Source: Roseococcus pinisoli
Lineage (GTDB): Bacteria > Pseudomonadota > Alphaproteobacteria > Acetobacterales > Acetobacteraceae
Length of the DNA stretch: 64,000 nt
NCBI RefSeq assembly: GCF_018413645.1
Contig: NZ_JAHCDA010000002.1
Span: 186,001 to 250,000 of the forward strand
Direction: 5' to 3'
Both the position numbers and the translations under genes were made by a program. Shown here piece after piece: positions 1 to 9,415 of this stretch; the first letter of the stretch is position 1; each line of letters starts with the position of its first letter. The notes beneath the pieces are model-generated. The model was not told the origin of the DNA. It did not search any database and worked only from the letters and a program-made list of their open reading frames with translations.

Positions 1-15
1 TGGGAGGCCTGAGAC

Positions 16-1098
16 TTGGGCAAGAAAGCACCCTCCATGCCGGCCGCGCCGGACCCCGTTGCGACGGCGCAAGCCCAGACGCAAAGCAACCTGGAGACCG
101 CCCGGTTCAACGCCAATGCCAACCGGGTCAACCAGGTTACGCCCTTCGGCACGCAGACCTGGACGAACAACGCCCTCAGCTCCGAGGATCTGGACCGCAT
201 TCAGGCCGCGGAGATCGAAGCTGCGCGCGCCCGCGGCGACACCTCATTCGACCCGGCCGCTTGGCGCCAGAGCGCGGAGAAGCAGGGCCAGGACCGCTGG
301 ACTTCGACGGTCACGCTCTCGCCGGCCGAGCAGCGCCAGCTCGAGCTGTCCAACCAAGGGCAGGAGCTTTACGGCACCATCGCGCTCGAGCAGCTACGCC
401 GCGCGCAGGGCATGCTTTCGGAGCCGTTCAATCCAGGGGTTCCGGACCGCACAGGGCAGATCCGGACCGATTTCCGGACCGGCTTGGATTTCGGCCAGTT
501 CGGAGATCCGAACGCGACCCGCGACCGCGTGGAGGAGGCGCTGAATGCGCGCCTCGCCCCCCAGCAGCAGCGCGATCGCGAGGCTCTCGACACCCGGCTT
601 GCCAACCAAGGTCTCACCATGGGGTCCGAGGCCTGGAATGCCGCGCAGGACGCTTACGGGCGGAGCGTCAACGATGCCCGGCTTGCCGTGACGGCGCAGG
701 GACGTGCGGAGCAGGAATCGCTCTACAACATGGCGTTGGGCGCGGGCAATTTTTACAACCAGGGCCTGCAATTCGGGAACGCGGCGGTTGGCCAGCAGGC
801 CAACATGGATCAGGCTCGCTTCCAGCAGCAACTCGCGATCCGGAACCAGCCGCTCAACGAGGCGTCGGCGCTGCTCTCAGGGCAGCAGGTGCAGATGCCG
901 CAGTTCCAGCAGGTGCCGCAGGTGAGCATGGCGCCGACGGACGTGATCGGCGCCACGAACAGCGCCTATGCGGGCCAGATGCAGGGCTACAACGCGCAGA
1001 TGCAGCAGTACAACGCGCAGATGCAGGGGATGTACCAGCTCGGCGGGCAGGTGCTGGGGGCGGGCCTGAAATGGGGCCTAGGGGGCTTCGGGAAGTAG
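16..1098 (+). CDS. Phage virion structural protein (hypothetical)
   Basis: A 360-aa protein with a TTG start, preceded at 2-7 by a GGGAGG ribosome site at normal spacing. The N-terminus is Lys/Pro-rich and is followed by a Gln/Asn/Ala-rich, probably helical body with many QxxN and QQ pairs, ending in a Gly-rich tail. Proteins with this look lie between the tail-tube and fibre genes of podoviruses and are usually annotated as hypothetical virion or internal proteins. No enzymatic motif is visible. It is the first gene of the visible late operon, so a structural role is inferred mainly from context. Confidence 0.65.
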   Translation: MGKKAPSMPAAPDPVATAQAQTQSNLETARFNANANRVNQVTPFGTQTWTNNALSSEDLDRIQAAEIEAARARGDTSFDPAAWRQSAEKQGQDRWTSTVTLSPAEQRQLELSNQGQELYGTIALEQLRRAQGMLSEPFNPGVPDRTGQIRTDFRTGLDFGQFGDPNATRDRVEEALNARLAPQQQRDREALDTRLANQGLTMGSEAWNAAQDAYGRSVNDARLAVTAQGRAEQESLYNMALGAGNFYNQGLQFGNAAVGQQANMDQARFQQQLAIRNQPLNEASALLSGQQVQMPQFQQVPQVSMAPTDVIGATNSAYAGQMQGYNAQMQQYNAQMQGMYQLGGQVLGAGLKWGLGGFGK

Positions 1099-1109
1099 CT
1101 AGAGCGCGG

Positions 1110-1313
1110 TCACATACAACGGACGATGCCTCCGAAGTTCTGACACCTGACTTGTTGTTGGGCCTGCGCTGGGGCCGGCGCCGGATCGGTGAAGCGGACA
1201 GGCTCTGGGGACCAATCTCTCATCGAAGCCGCGGCGCGATCAGCGCTCCACGACATGCCGCAGCCGGTGAGGGCGACGAGAAGCATAACGCCGGTCAGAG
1301 CCAGTTTCGTCAT
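1110..1313 (-). CDS. Small phage-encoded lipoprotein
   Basis: A 67-aa protein with a signal peptide and a clear lipobox (Leu-Thr-Gly-Cys, cysteine at residue 18), so probably a lipid-anchored envelope protein. Its ATG overlaps the stop of the upstream minus-strand gene (ATGA), so the two form a translationally coupled pair. The pair runs against the surrounding virion operon, the usual arrangement of a lysogenic-conversion (moron) cassette. The mature part has no recognisable domain. Confidence 0.6.
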   Translation of the reverse strand: MTKLALTGVMLLVALTGCGMSWSADRAAASMRDWSPEPVRFTDPAPAPAQAQQQVRCQNFGGIVRCM

Positions 1314-2218
1314 CGGGCCACATCCCTCTCGATAAGTGTACGGATCGATTGTTGATAATCAGGACTCGTATAGGAAAGGGCCCGCTCTCTCCAGTTTTCA
1401 ACGCCGCCAGGGGAAGAGGAAATATGATCCACTAGGCGCGAAACACGGGGCGAGGGCAGCCGCGGCAGTAAGCAATCAGCACCGAGTTGCGCCGAGTTAC
1501 GTGTCGTTTGTATGACCTCAGTTGACGAGGAGTTGATTGTCAGAGTTGTGGATCTACACGAACCTATGTGGTTAGCGATGATCTCGTTGTCGCTCCAATT
1601 TATGACGGGGTAATGCACGGCGTGCATAGACAATGTTGGCAAAAACATCGAGCTAGACAATTCAGCATTAAAGATGGTGCAGGACATATCGGCGCGCCGG
1701 CAGAAGATTTCTGATGTGTTGACGGGAGAATAAATAGCCTCACCGTCTATAATCCATCTTCCGGACGCAAATCCAAAATCCCGCCTAATGCTGACTAGAT
1801 TTGTGCCCATTGGGTTGATCAGGCTGAGCAAGTAGTAATTAGATCGATTTTGCAGTTCATCGAATTGACCGACGGAAAGTTGCCCTGTTTCGGGTTGCCC
1901 TAAAGATTTCTGAAAGGTCCTGACGGCCGCGCCGAACTCCGCGCTCACAGCCATTGTGGGCGGCCCATTGAAGAAATAGAGCCGACGAAGGTGTGACGTG
2001 GCCGAAAAGATGACGGACGCGAGATTCCTCCCGTTCTGATCGGACGAGCGCATCATTTCGATGAGCGGAAGGCGGGCGGACTGCTCCGCCGTCATGCGCG
2101 AGATAGCGTCCGGGCTTAATCCTGCTGCTGGCCATGGGGCCGCTTGTTGCGCCTGGAGGCGGCCTGCGGCGGCAAACAGTGTCGCCGCGACTACGCAAGC
2201 CAGGCTGCTTGACTTCAT
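1310..2218 (-). CDS. Secreted protein with peptidoglycan-binding-like segment (prophage moron)
   Basis: 302 aa from an ATG preceded by GGGAG. The N-terminus is a typical Sec signal peptide ending near Leu-Gln-Ala-Gln, so the product is exported. Around residues 100-125 the pattern AVRTFQKSLG...TGQLSVGQFDEL resembles a PG_binding_1 repeat. The rest is Ser/Asn-rich with several cysteines and unassigned. The gene is less GC-rich than the flanking virion genes and is encoded antisense to them, which suggests a separately acquired cargo gene expressed from the prophage. A role in envelope modification or superinfection exclusion is possible but not shown. Confidence 0.6.
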   Translation of the reverse strand: MKSSSLACVVAATLFAAAGRLQAQQAAPWPAAGLSPDAISRMTAEQSARLPLIEMMRSSDQNGRNLASVIFSATSHLRRLYFFNGPPTMAVSAEFGAAVRTFQKSLGQPETGQLSVGQFDELQNRSNYYLLSLINPMGTNLVSIRRDFGFASGRWIIDGEAIYSPVNTSEIFCRRADMSCTIFNAELSSSMFLPTLSMHAVHYPVINWSDNEIIANHIGSCRSTTLTINSSSTEVIQTTRNSAQLGADCLLPRLPSPRVSRLVDHISSSPGGVENWRERALSYTSPDYQQSIRTLIERDVAR

Positions 2219-2345
2219 TCGCCATCTCCCATGCCTCCCAGCATCGGACGCTTCAACCCCGCGCGGCAAGAGCCGCTGCGTTATCCACCATTCCTCATGA
2301 CCCATCTCCCCGGCGTTCTGCCGGTTGATCTCCTTTGGAGGCTCG

Positions 2346-4172
2346 ATGAGCGGCACCCAGGCTGAAAGCCAGCTATTCCTGACGGACCCGCAGGCTGCGG
2401 CCGTGCTGCGCCGTCGGCGGCTCGCGGACGAGCTGCTGCGCGGCGCCCAACAGCAGCCCATTCGCTCCCATACGCAGGGGCTCGCGGCCCTGCTTCAGCA
2501 GGGGTTGGCCACCTGGGATCAAGTCAGAGCCGACCGCGAGATGCAGGAAATCGGCACGCGAAACCGCGAGGGCGCCGCAGATTTCAACCGCGGGCTTATC
2601 GGCCTGACCAGCGAGCCCACGGCGCCGATCGCCAGCGCTCCGCAGATGCCGGCGCCCGCCGTCGCGAGCGCTGCCCCTCCGGAGCCTGCGCCGCCTGAAG
2701 CCGCGCCCCCTCCCGGCCCCGCCATTCCCTATGCGAACAACCAGCCGCCGACCGGCGCGCCGCCGCCGACGATGTACGGGCGCAACGCCTCGCTGGTGGC
2801 TGGCCGCGACGCGCTCACCGATGCGCCGCCCGAGACGCTTGCTGCTGCTTCGGTGGCTCGCCTCCCGCCCGGTCAGCCCGCGTTCAATCCGGCGCGGCCC
2901 GGCGCCAATTCGGAGCTGCCCGGCTGGGACGCCGGCGTGGCGCCGCCCACTGGCCGGGTCATGCCCCTGGCCGCGCCGCCCGGTCCTGTGGCGCCGCCCG
3001 GCCCGCCTCCCGCCACACCGCTTGCCGCGTCGCTCGGCGCTCAACCTCAGCCGCAGACGCCCATGGCCAGCCGGCTCACCGCGCCGACGGTCCCGAGCCC
3101 GGAGCGGCTGATGGCGGCCTATGCCGCGGCGTCTGCCAGCACCAACCCCCTGATCCGCGCGCAGGCGCCGCAGCTGCTCCAGATGGCGCAGTTCGGGGCG
3201 CTGCGCGAGGAGCGATCGACGGATAACACCCGGGCCGACACGCAGCGGCGGCTCCAGGCGGAGAACCAGGCGGCGGAGCGGGCATTCCGCGAGCGGTCCC
3301 TGCAACTCCAGGCGCAGGGTCTATCGCAGCAAGAAGCGCATCAGCGCGCGATGTTGGAGGCGCAGCAGCGCGGTCCAGTCCCGCAAGGGCAGCGCTATGT
3401 GAACGGCCGCCTCGAGGACATCCCCGGCGCCCAGCCGCGCGTCGGCCTCACCCCGGTGATGGGCACGGATGCCAACGGAAACGTCGTGCCTCTGCTGCCC
3501 AACGATCGTGGCCAGTTGGTGCAGCCGGCATTGCCCGAAGGGGTCTCGGTTACGCCGCGCACACGCGAGATCAATACGGGCACGGAAATGCTGACGGTGG
3601 ACCAGGGCGGCCAGATCGTAGCTCGGCGCCCGATCAACATCCGCGGCCGCGAGGGCGAAGAGCGGATCGGCCAAGCGCAAGGCGAGGCCGCGGCTCGGGC
3701 GCCGCAGGTAGTCACCAGCGCGAACCGCATGCTCGCGGATATCGACGCCATTGCAAGCCACCCCGCGCTTCGCAACACGACCGGCGTCCTCGCCTTCACG
3801 GGCAGCCTGCCTGGCACGCCGATGGCGGACTTCGCCAACCGCGTTGCGCAGCTCCAGGGGCAGACCTTCCTGGAGGCCTTCAACAGCCTCCGCGGTGGCG
3901 GTCAGATCACCGAGGCGGAGGGGCGCAAGGCCACCGATGCCATTGGGCGCCTGGGCCGCAACGTCAGCCCCTCGGCCTTCCGGCAGGCGATGCAGGATCT
4001 TCGCGATGTCGTCGAGGCCGGGCGCCGCAGGGCGGAAGAAGCCGGCCGCCGCGCCGGCACCATCCCGGCCGACAATGGCGGCATGCCCGTCGGTCAGACG
4101 GGGCAGGTGGCGGAGCCGCCGCGCGCCGGTGGCAGGCTGCGGTTCAACCCTGAGACGGGCGCCATCGAATGA
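2346..4172 (+). CDS. Large Pro/Ala-rich phage virion protein
   Basis: 608 aa. The start is the ATG at 2346, preceded by TTTGGAGG; an earlier in-frame ATG at 2325 lacks a ribosome site. Residues about 90-260 are a long Pro/Ala/Gly-rich low-complexity region. They are followed by a charged helical segment rich in Arg/Gln and a C-terminal folded part. The stop codon overlaps the next start by four bases (ATGA), marking an operon. No catalytic motif is visible; an internal or ejection protein is the most likely role, by position. Confidence 0.6.
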   Translation: MSGTQAESQLFLTDPQAAAVLRRRRLADELLRGAQQQPIRSHTQGLAALLQQGLATWDQVRADREMQEIGTRNREGAADFNRGLIGLTSEPTAPIASAPQMPAPAVASAAPPEPAPPEAAPPPGPAIPYANNQPPTGAPPPTMYGRNASLVAGRDALTDAPPETLAAASVARLPPGQPAFNPARPGANSELPGWDAGVAPPTGRVMPLAAPPGPVAPPGPPPATPLAASLGAQPQPQTPMASRLTAPTVPSPERLMAAYAAASASTNPLIRAQAPQLLQMAQFGALREERSTDNTRADTQRRLQAENQAAERAFRERSLQLQAQGLSQQEAHQRAMLEAQQRGPVPQGQRYVNGRLEDIPGAQPRVGLTPVMGTDANGNVVPLLPNDRGQLVQPALPEGVSVTPRTREINTGTEMLTVDQGGQIVARRPINIRGREGEERIGQAQGEAAARAPQVVTSANRMLADIDAIASHPALRNTTGVLAFTGSLPGTPMADFANRVAQLQGQTFLEAFNSLRGGGQITEAEGRKATDAIGRLGRNVSPSAFRQAMQDLRDVVEAGRRRAEEAGRRAGTIPADNGGMPVGQTGQVAEPPRAGGRLRFNPETGAIE

Positions 4173-5995
4173 TCGAAGTCGAAGGGCCCGGCGGGGTCAT
4201 TGTCGAGTTCCCCGTTGGGACCTCGCGCGAGGTGATGCAGAGCGCCATGCGCCAGCGCTTCGCGGCGCCCTCTGCCGCGCCGGCCGCTGCGCCTGCGGCC
4301 GATGGCGCGGTGATGCTGCCCGAGATGGTGGTGACGGCCGACGGGGGGGCTGACCTGCCTTTGCCGCCCCCCGCTCCGCCGCAGCCCCTCGGCCGTGGTC
4401 AATCGCTCCTCCATGGCGTGGCTGATCCGATCCAGGGTGGAGCGCAGCTCCTGACCAACGCCCTGCCGGAAAGCGTGGTCAACGGTGTGAACGACGCCAC
4501 GGCCTGGGTGAACCGGCAGCCGGTGATTGGCCCGCTGACGCGCGCACTCGGCATGGTCCCGGCGACGCGGGAGGACATCAACCGGCAGTCGGTCGCGCGC
4601 GAGGACGAGTATCAGGCGCGCCGCGGCGCTGGCGGGGAAAGCGGGCTGGACCTGGGGCGATTGGGCGGAAGTCTCGCCGCGTCCCTGCCGGCCGGCATCG
4701 CGCTTCCGGCCGGGGGCTCGCTTCTCGGCGCCCTGGGGGCCGGCGCGGTCACGGGCGCGGCCATGGAAGGGCTACAGCCCGTCACGGACCCGAACGCCAA
4801 TTACTGGGACGAGAAAACCCAGCAGACGGCGGCTGGCTTCCAACTCGGGGCTGCGGGCGGCCTGGCAGGAAATCTGATCGGCCGCGCCATCGCGCCGAAT
4901 CTCCGGCCAGAAGTTCGCGAGTTGCAGCGCGCCGGCGTGTCTTTGACGCCAGGTCAGATGACGGGCGGCCTACTCCAGCGCGCTGAGGACGCGATCACGT
5001 CCTACCCGTTCATCGGTGGCGCGGTCAGTAATGCGAGGCGGGAGGGCGTCGAGAGCTTCAACCGCGCCGCCGGCAATCGGGTGCTGGAACCGATCGGGGA
5101 CACGCTGCCGGCGGGTATGTCGGCCGGCCGGGAAATGGTGGCGCACCTTCAGCAGCGTGTTACGCGCGCCTATGATGAAGCCATCGCGCAAGCCCGGCCC
5201 TTCGCGCCGGATCCTCAGTTCGCTCAGGACATCCAAGCGGTTGGCGGCCAATTCCTCACGCCCCAGACGCGCCAGACATTCATCAATTATTTGCAGGACC
5301 GGATCGTCAGCCGCTTCCAGGGCGGCCCTCTCGATGGTCGGACTTACCAAACCATAAAGAGCGACCTCGGCCAGCAGGCCACTCGCCATCTGGCGTCGCA
5401 GAACCCTGCCGATCAGGAGCTCGGGCAGGCATTCCTCGCGACCCAGCGGGCGCTTCAAGATTTGCTGGGCCGGGCGAACCCTCAGGTCGCTCCTCAACTC
5501 CGGGCGGTTGATACCGCTTTCGCCACGCTCCAACGGCTAAATGCCGCAAGCAGCGGGGTAGGGGCAGTGGATGGGGTGTTCACGCCGGCGCAGTTGAATT
5601 CCGCCGTAAGGAGTGGAGATCGCTCCCTACGGCATCAATCGTTCGCCCGGGGCGACGCTTTGCTTCAGGACTTATCGGGGGCCGGTAGATCGGTTCTCCC
5701 GAGCAGCATCCCAGATAGCGGCACCGCGGGCCGCCTCGCCGCTATGGGCGTGGCCGCCGGCGGCTTGGCAGGTATCATCAACGCTCCGCTTGCCGCCGGA
5801 GTGGCGGGCACGTCCGCTGTGTATTCTGCTCCGATGCGCCGGGCCATGGCCGCATTTCTGGCGGCCCAGCGGCCAGAATCAGTAAGCCTTGCGGCGCGGC
5901 TTATCCGGCCTTCGGGCGGCGCTGTATCCGCCCCCTTGGCTGCTGCTCTGCTCTCTCGGGACGACCCGCCAACGGTCGCTCCGCTCCGCCCATAG
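4169..5995 (+). CDS. Phage internal virion / DNA-ejection-type protein
   Basis: 608 aa, coupled to the previous gene by an ATGA overlap. The N-terminus (IEVEGPGGVIVEFPVGTS...) matches a short beta-rich module seen at the start of many podovirus internal virion proteins. It is followed by a Pro/Ala linker. Residues roughly 160-240 are Gly/Ala-rich and hydrophobic and could insert into membranes, and a long helical part follows. Another hydrophobic Gly/Ala segment lies near the C-terminus. These features fit a protein injected with the genome, but no enzymatic motif (for example lytic transglycosylase) can be read with certainty. Confidence 0.55.
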   Translation: MIEVEGPGGVIVEFPVGTSREVMQSAMRQRFAAPSAAPAAAPAADGAVMLPEMVVTADGGADLPLPPPAPPQPLGRGQSLLHGVADPIQGGAQLLTNALPESVVNGVNDATAWVNRQPVIGPLTRALGMVPATREDINRQSVAREDEYQARRGAGGESGLDLGRLGGSLAASLPAGIALPAGGSLLGALGAGAVTGAAMEGLQPVTDPNANYWDEKTQQTAAGFQLGAAGGLAGNLIGRAIAPNLRPEVRELQRAGVSLTPGQMTGGLLQRAEDAITSYPFIGGAVSNARREGVESFNRAAGNRVLEPIGDTLPAGMSAGREMVAHLQQRVTRAYDEAIAQARPFAPDPQFAQDIQAVGGQFLTPQTRQTFINYLQDRIVSRFQGGPLDGRTYQTIKSDLGQQATRHLASQNPADQELGQAFLATQRALQDLLGRANPQVAPQLRAVDTAFATLQRLNAASSGVGAVDGVFTPAQLNSAVRSGDRSLRHQSFARGDALLQDLSGAGRSVLPSSIPDSGTAGRLAAMGVAAGGLAGIINAPLAAGVAGTSAVYSAPMRRAMAAFLAAQRPESVSLAARLIRPSGGAVSAPLAAALLSRDDPPTVAPLRP

Positions 5996-6061
5996 GGCTT
6001 TTACCACGCCCGCGATCGCAATCGCGAGGCCGGTAGCAATCGCTGATTCCATGCCTGCCAT
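5879..6061 (-). CDS. Possible small membrane protein, antisense
   Basis: 60 aa with one hydrophobic helix near the N-terminus (AIATGLAIAIAGVVKAL) and a basic tail. The first part lies in the 120-bp gap between two plus-strand genes and the rest overlaps the end of the upstream gene antisense. The ribosome site is weak. It could be a holin-like peptide or a chance reading frame. Confidence 0.25.
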   Translation of the reverse strand: MAGMESAIATGLAIAIAGVVKALWAERSDRWRVVPREQSSSQGGGYSAARRPDKPRRKAY

Positions 6062-6115
6062 ACCCGCCCATCCTACCGGATGCGCGGTGCTTCGTCATGC
6101 CGAAAAGGAGCCGCC

Positions 6116-7099
6116 ATGCCCCGCGACGGAACGGGAACCTACGTCCTGCCCGGGAACGATTTCATCCCTGGTGAAACCATCTACGCCCCGGAGATGAACG
6201 CCAAGCTTCTCGACATCGCGAATGCGCTGTCGCAGTCGGTTTCGAAGGACGGGCAAACCTCGATGACCGGCAACCTGCCGTTGGGCGGTTATCGCTCAAC
6301 TGATCTGGGGAACGCCTCAGCGGCCACGGACGCTCTGACGCTCGGCCAGGTCAAGACCATGCCGTCGCTCGACAACCTGGTCATCAACGGCGATTTCCGG
6401 GTCAACCAGCGCGAGTACGTGTCGGGCACAACCGTGGCCGCGAACAAGTACACGCTCGACCGCTGGCGCGTGATCAACGGCGGAGCGGTGACCTACACGG
6501 GCAGCGCATTGGGGCGGACGATCACGATCCCGGGCGGCGTCTATTATGAGCAGATCATCGAGGACGCCAACGCTCAGCCAGGGCCCGCCACGATTAGTTG
6601 GGAAGGCACCGCGACCGGCATCCTCAACAATGCCACGGTCATGCCTAACGGCGGCACCATTACGCTCCCCGGCGGGACGACCAGTATCTCGTTTTCGTCC
6701 GGCACGCTCGGCAAAGTTAGGTTGGGGCGCGGCGCGCTGGCGCAGCCGTTTTCGCCGCGGCAGTTCGGCGAGGAACTGCTGCTGTGCCAGCGCTACTACT
6801 ACCGATACGGCCGCCCGGACAGCAACGGGCGCCCGACACTGGGCATGGGGATCGTCGTCTCCAACGCCCTCATCGGTATCGTTCGGCACCCGGTTCGGAT
6901 GCGCGCGGCGCCCGCCGCGGGCTTCGGAGGTTCGTGGCTACGCTTCCCCCAGATGGAGGCCGCTGCGCTCCCGATTTCGACCGAGAGCAACCGAGATTTT
7001 ATGACCTGGTGGTCCGAATACGAAGCGGGCAACGGCACGATCCGCCGGCTCGACGGTGCGGACGCGAACGCCTGGTACAGCGCAGATGCGGAGTACTGA
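6116..7099 (+). CDS. Phage tail fibre protein
   Basis: 327 aa, with AAAAGGAG seven bases before the chosen ATG. The N-terminal 80 residues (MPRDGTGTYVLPG..., then MTGNLPLGGYR...A..TDALTLGQV) are the repeat type common at the base of podovirus and siphovirus tail fibres. The middle and C-terminal parts are beta-rich and probably form the receptor-binding head. It follows the internal virion genes and precedes small tail-associated genes, as expected for a host-recognition module. Confidence 0.75.
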   Translation: MPRDGTGTYVLPGNDFIPGETIYAPEMNAKLLDIANALSQSVSKDGQTSMTGNLPLGGYRSTDLGNASAATDALTLGQVKTMPSLDNLVINGDFRVNQREYVSGTTVAANKYTLDRWRVINGGAVTYTGSALGRTITIPGGVYYEQIIEDANAQPGPATISWEGTATGILNNATVMPNGGTITLPGGTTSISFSSGTLGKVRLGRGALAQPFSPRQFGEELLLCQRYYYRYGRPDSNGRPTLGMGIVVSNALIGIVRHPVRMRAAPAAGFGGSWLRFPQMEAAALPISTESNRDFMTWWSEYEAGNGTIRRLDGADANAWYSADAEY

Positions 7100-7102
7100 T
7101 CG

Positions 7103-7531
7103 ATGACCTATCGCCTCACCCATGGCGTGGCGGTGATCCGCGCCGCCGACGGCCTCTCCATCTCGCCTGATCCGGACAGCCGGCATTGGACCGAGTACGA
7201 GGCGTGGCTGGCCGACGGCGGAGTGCCGGAACCGGCGCCCGAGCTTCCGCCGGCTCCGCCGCGCGTCCTGACGCCGCGCGAATTCATCGACCGCTTGCCG
7301 CTCTCCCGCCAGGGCGAGATCACGGCCGCTGCGATGCAGTCGCCGCCGCTGCTGCTCTGGCTGATCCGCCTGAGCAGCGCGCGCGAGGTTGATGTGACGT
7401 TCCCGGAGACGATCGAGGGCGTGGCCGCGCTTCGTGCTGCCGACGTCATCACGGCCCAAGAGGTCGAGGATCTTCTGGCGCCCGTCGCGGCCGCCGAACC
7501 CACCGAACACGACATCGAGGAGCACCAGTAA
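7103..7531 (+). CDS. Phage tail-associated protein, hypothetical
   Basis: 142 aa, beginning four bases after the fibre gene stop. A short Pro-rich segment (PAPELPPAPP) separates an N-terminal part from a helical C-terminal domain that begins LTPREFIDRLP. The arrangement resembles small proteins encoded directly after fibre genes, which act as fibre chaperones or caps. The acidic C-terminus ends in a stop that overlaps the next ATG (TAATG). Confidence 0.55.
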   Translation: MTYRLTHGVAVIRAADGLSISPDPDSRHWTEYEAWLADGGVPEPAPELPPAPPRVLTPREFIDRLPLSRQGEITAAAMQSPPLLLWLIRLSSAREVDVTFPETIEGVAALRAADVITAQEVEDLLAPVAAAEPTEHDIEEHQ

Positions 7532-7863
7532 TGGTCCAGCAGCCCGCCGCCCTCATCGGCGCCCCCAAGACCTTCGCCGCGAGCTCGTCCTCCGGGGCGA
7601 CCTGGAACACGCTGCCGCCAGCGCGCCAGTCAGACGCCAGCATTTACGAACAGCTGATCGTCACCAACCTCGGCAACGTGGATGTCTTCCTGGCTTTCGG
7701 GAGTAGCGGCACGGGCACGGTGACCGCCACGGGCGCCGATCGCGGTTATCCCTTGCTGGCGCGGACAAGCCAGACCTTCACCGCCGGCGGCGCGTCGCGC
7801 GTTGCGATCGTCACCGCGAGCGGCGATGCGGATGTGAACTTCCAGCGGGCTTCCGGCTCGTGA
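7531..7863 (+). CDS. Small phage structural protein, hypothetical
   Basis: 110 aa, overlapping the preceding stop by one base. It is beta-rich (Thr/Ser/Val/Gly) with no signal peptide or membrane helix, similar in feel to small head-decoration or spike-accessory proteins. Its stop overlaps the next GTG start (GTGA). Confidence 0.5.
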   Translation: MVQQPAALIGAPKTFAASSSSGATWNTLPPARQSDASIYEQLIVTNLGNVDVFLAFGSSGTGTVTATGADRGYPLLARTSQTFTAGGASRVAIVTASGDADVNFQRASGS

Positions 7864-9110
7864 GCAACCGGCTCCGGACCCGGAGCCGGTTCTGGGGGGG
7901 GCAAGCCGGGAGCATCCCGGTCATCGGCCCCGGCTATATTTCGGCAGGCCTGACGTTCAGCCGGGCCTCGGCGGCCTCTTACTTCGACGGGGCGGGCGTC
8001 CTGCAGACCGTCGGAAACGACGCCCCCCGCTGGCCAGACGGCCTGGGACGGCTGCTGATCGAGGGCGCGCGGTCCAACGGCGTGCGCAACCCATGGGCAG
8101 TGGGCGGTGGGCCGGGCGCGGCCCCGACCAACTGGACCGTCGATCTGCTCAACGCGACAGGTGTGACGGCCACTCCGCTCGGCGTCGTCAACGTGCGTGG
8201 GACGCCGGTGCTGGAGATACAGATATCGGGGACGGCGAGCGTTGCCGGATTTCTGCGTGTTTTTTCAGAGGCCGCGAATGTCATTGTCGCGGAGCTGGGG
8301 CAAGCCTGGGCGGGGTCGATTTATACGCAGTCTGTTGGGCTAATCGGGGTAGGCCCGGCGCAGATCAGCATCGACGATAGGACTGCGGCGGGTGGTTACA
8401 TCGCAGGTAGCACGACTAACGTCTCTGGCCCGGGTGACTACCTATCCAGGGTACACGCGACACGTATCCTGGCAGGCGCTGCGGTCGCCAGGACGCAGGC
8501 CTATTACCGCCTGACGATCCCTGCCGGCGCGACGGTCTCAGGTGTCCTGCGAATCGGCTTGCCCATGATGGAGCAGGGCGCGTTCCCTTCGACGCCCGGC
8601 CTGCCGGCGCCCGGCGCGATACAGGCCACGACCCGCGCAGCCGACAGCCTGAGCGGGCTTATCGCCGCGCTGGGACTGCCGGCTACGGGCTTCACCCTCT
8701 CGGGCCGGGCGTCGATCCCCCAGGCCGCGCCGATCGACCAGACCATTCTGCAGATCGACGCTGGGGCCGACGCCAACCGCATCCGCCTCTTCAACGCGGC
8801 GGGTGGCGCGGGCATCTCCCTGGGCCGTACGACAGGCGGAGCTGGCGCCGATGCCGTCCTGGGCAGCACGGTTCCGGGGACGGATTTCGGGTGGGCCGTC
8901 GCGGTCAACCTCGCCGCCGGCACCGCCAGCGCCTGCATCCAGGGCGGCGCTGTCCAGCAGGTCAGCGGCGGTCCGGGCAGTCTGAGCACGCTGCGCATCG
9001 GCAACAACGTGGCCGGCGATGCGGCGCTCTTCGGGGCGCTGTCGATGGCGGCGCGGAACTCCATCGTGCCGGACGCTGACCTGCCGGCCCTCGCAGCAGG
9101 AGCAGTCTGA
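7860..9110 (+). CDS. Phage spike/fibre-like protein
   Basis: 416 aa with a GTG start overlapping the preceding stop. The segment LTFSRASAASYFDGAG followed by APR and LLIEGARSN is a motif found in many phage head-spike and tail proteins. The C-terminal half is beta-rich and resembles a concanavalin-like (LamG-type) fold, although this cannot be proven by eye. It is the second large adhesin-type gene of the operon and probably contributes to receptor binding or virion decoration. Confidence 0.65.
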   Translation: MSNRLRTRSRFWGGQAGSIPVIGPGYISAGLTFSRASAASYFDGAGVLQTVGNDAPRWPDGLGRLLIEGARSNGVRNPWAVGGGPGAAPTNWTVDLLNATGVTATPLGVVNVRGTPVLEIQISGTASVAGFLRVFSEAANVIVAELGQAWAGSIYTQSVGLIGVGPAQISIDDRTAAGGYIAGSTTNVSGPGDYLSRVHATRILAGAAVARTQAYYRLTIPAGATVSGVLRIGLPMMEQGAFPSTPGLPAPGAIQATTRAADSLSGLIAALGLPATGFTLSGRASIPQAAPIDQTILQIDAGADANRIRLFNAAGGAGISLGRTTGGAGADAVLGSTVPGTDFGWAVAVNLAAGTASACIQGGAVQQVSGGPGSLSTLRIGNNVAGDAALFGALSMAARNSIVPDADLPALAAGAV

Positions 9111-9415
9111 TGTGGTCCTATAGCTTCCACCGCTTCATCGATCGCGCGGCCTATGAGGCCGCGATTGCTGCCTTGGGCTGGGGCAGGGGCGCCCCGACGC
9201 ACCGTGTAGCGCTCGACGTGGTGGGCGCGATCTACACGGATGGCGCCGTGGTCGGCGAAGACCCGGACATCGGCGAGGATATCCAGGAGCAAATCCCTGT
9301 GCCCGGCTGGCACGTCAACGCGGCGTGGCGAGGCATTGAGATGCCGCCGGTGTTTGCTGATGCGCGGGTCTACCCGGAGACCCCGACACGCGAGTTCGCG
9401 GGGGTGGCGCCATGA
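9110..9415 (+). CDS. Phage protein, hypothetical
   Basis: 101 aa, starting at the last base of the previous stop (TGATG). It is aromatic-rich (MWSYSFHRF...PGWHVNAAWRG) and looks like a small globular protein without membrane segments. Homologues of this kind follow spike genes in several alphaproteobacterial prophages. Function unknown. Confidence 0.5.
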   Translation: MWSYSFHRFIDRAAYEAAIAALGWGRGAPTHRVALDVVGAIYTDGAVVGEDPDIGEDIQEQIPVPGWHVNAAWRGIEMPPVFADARVYPETPTREFAGVAP

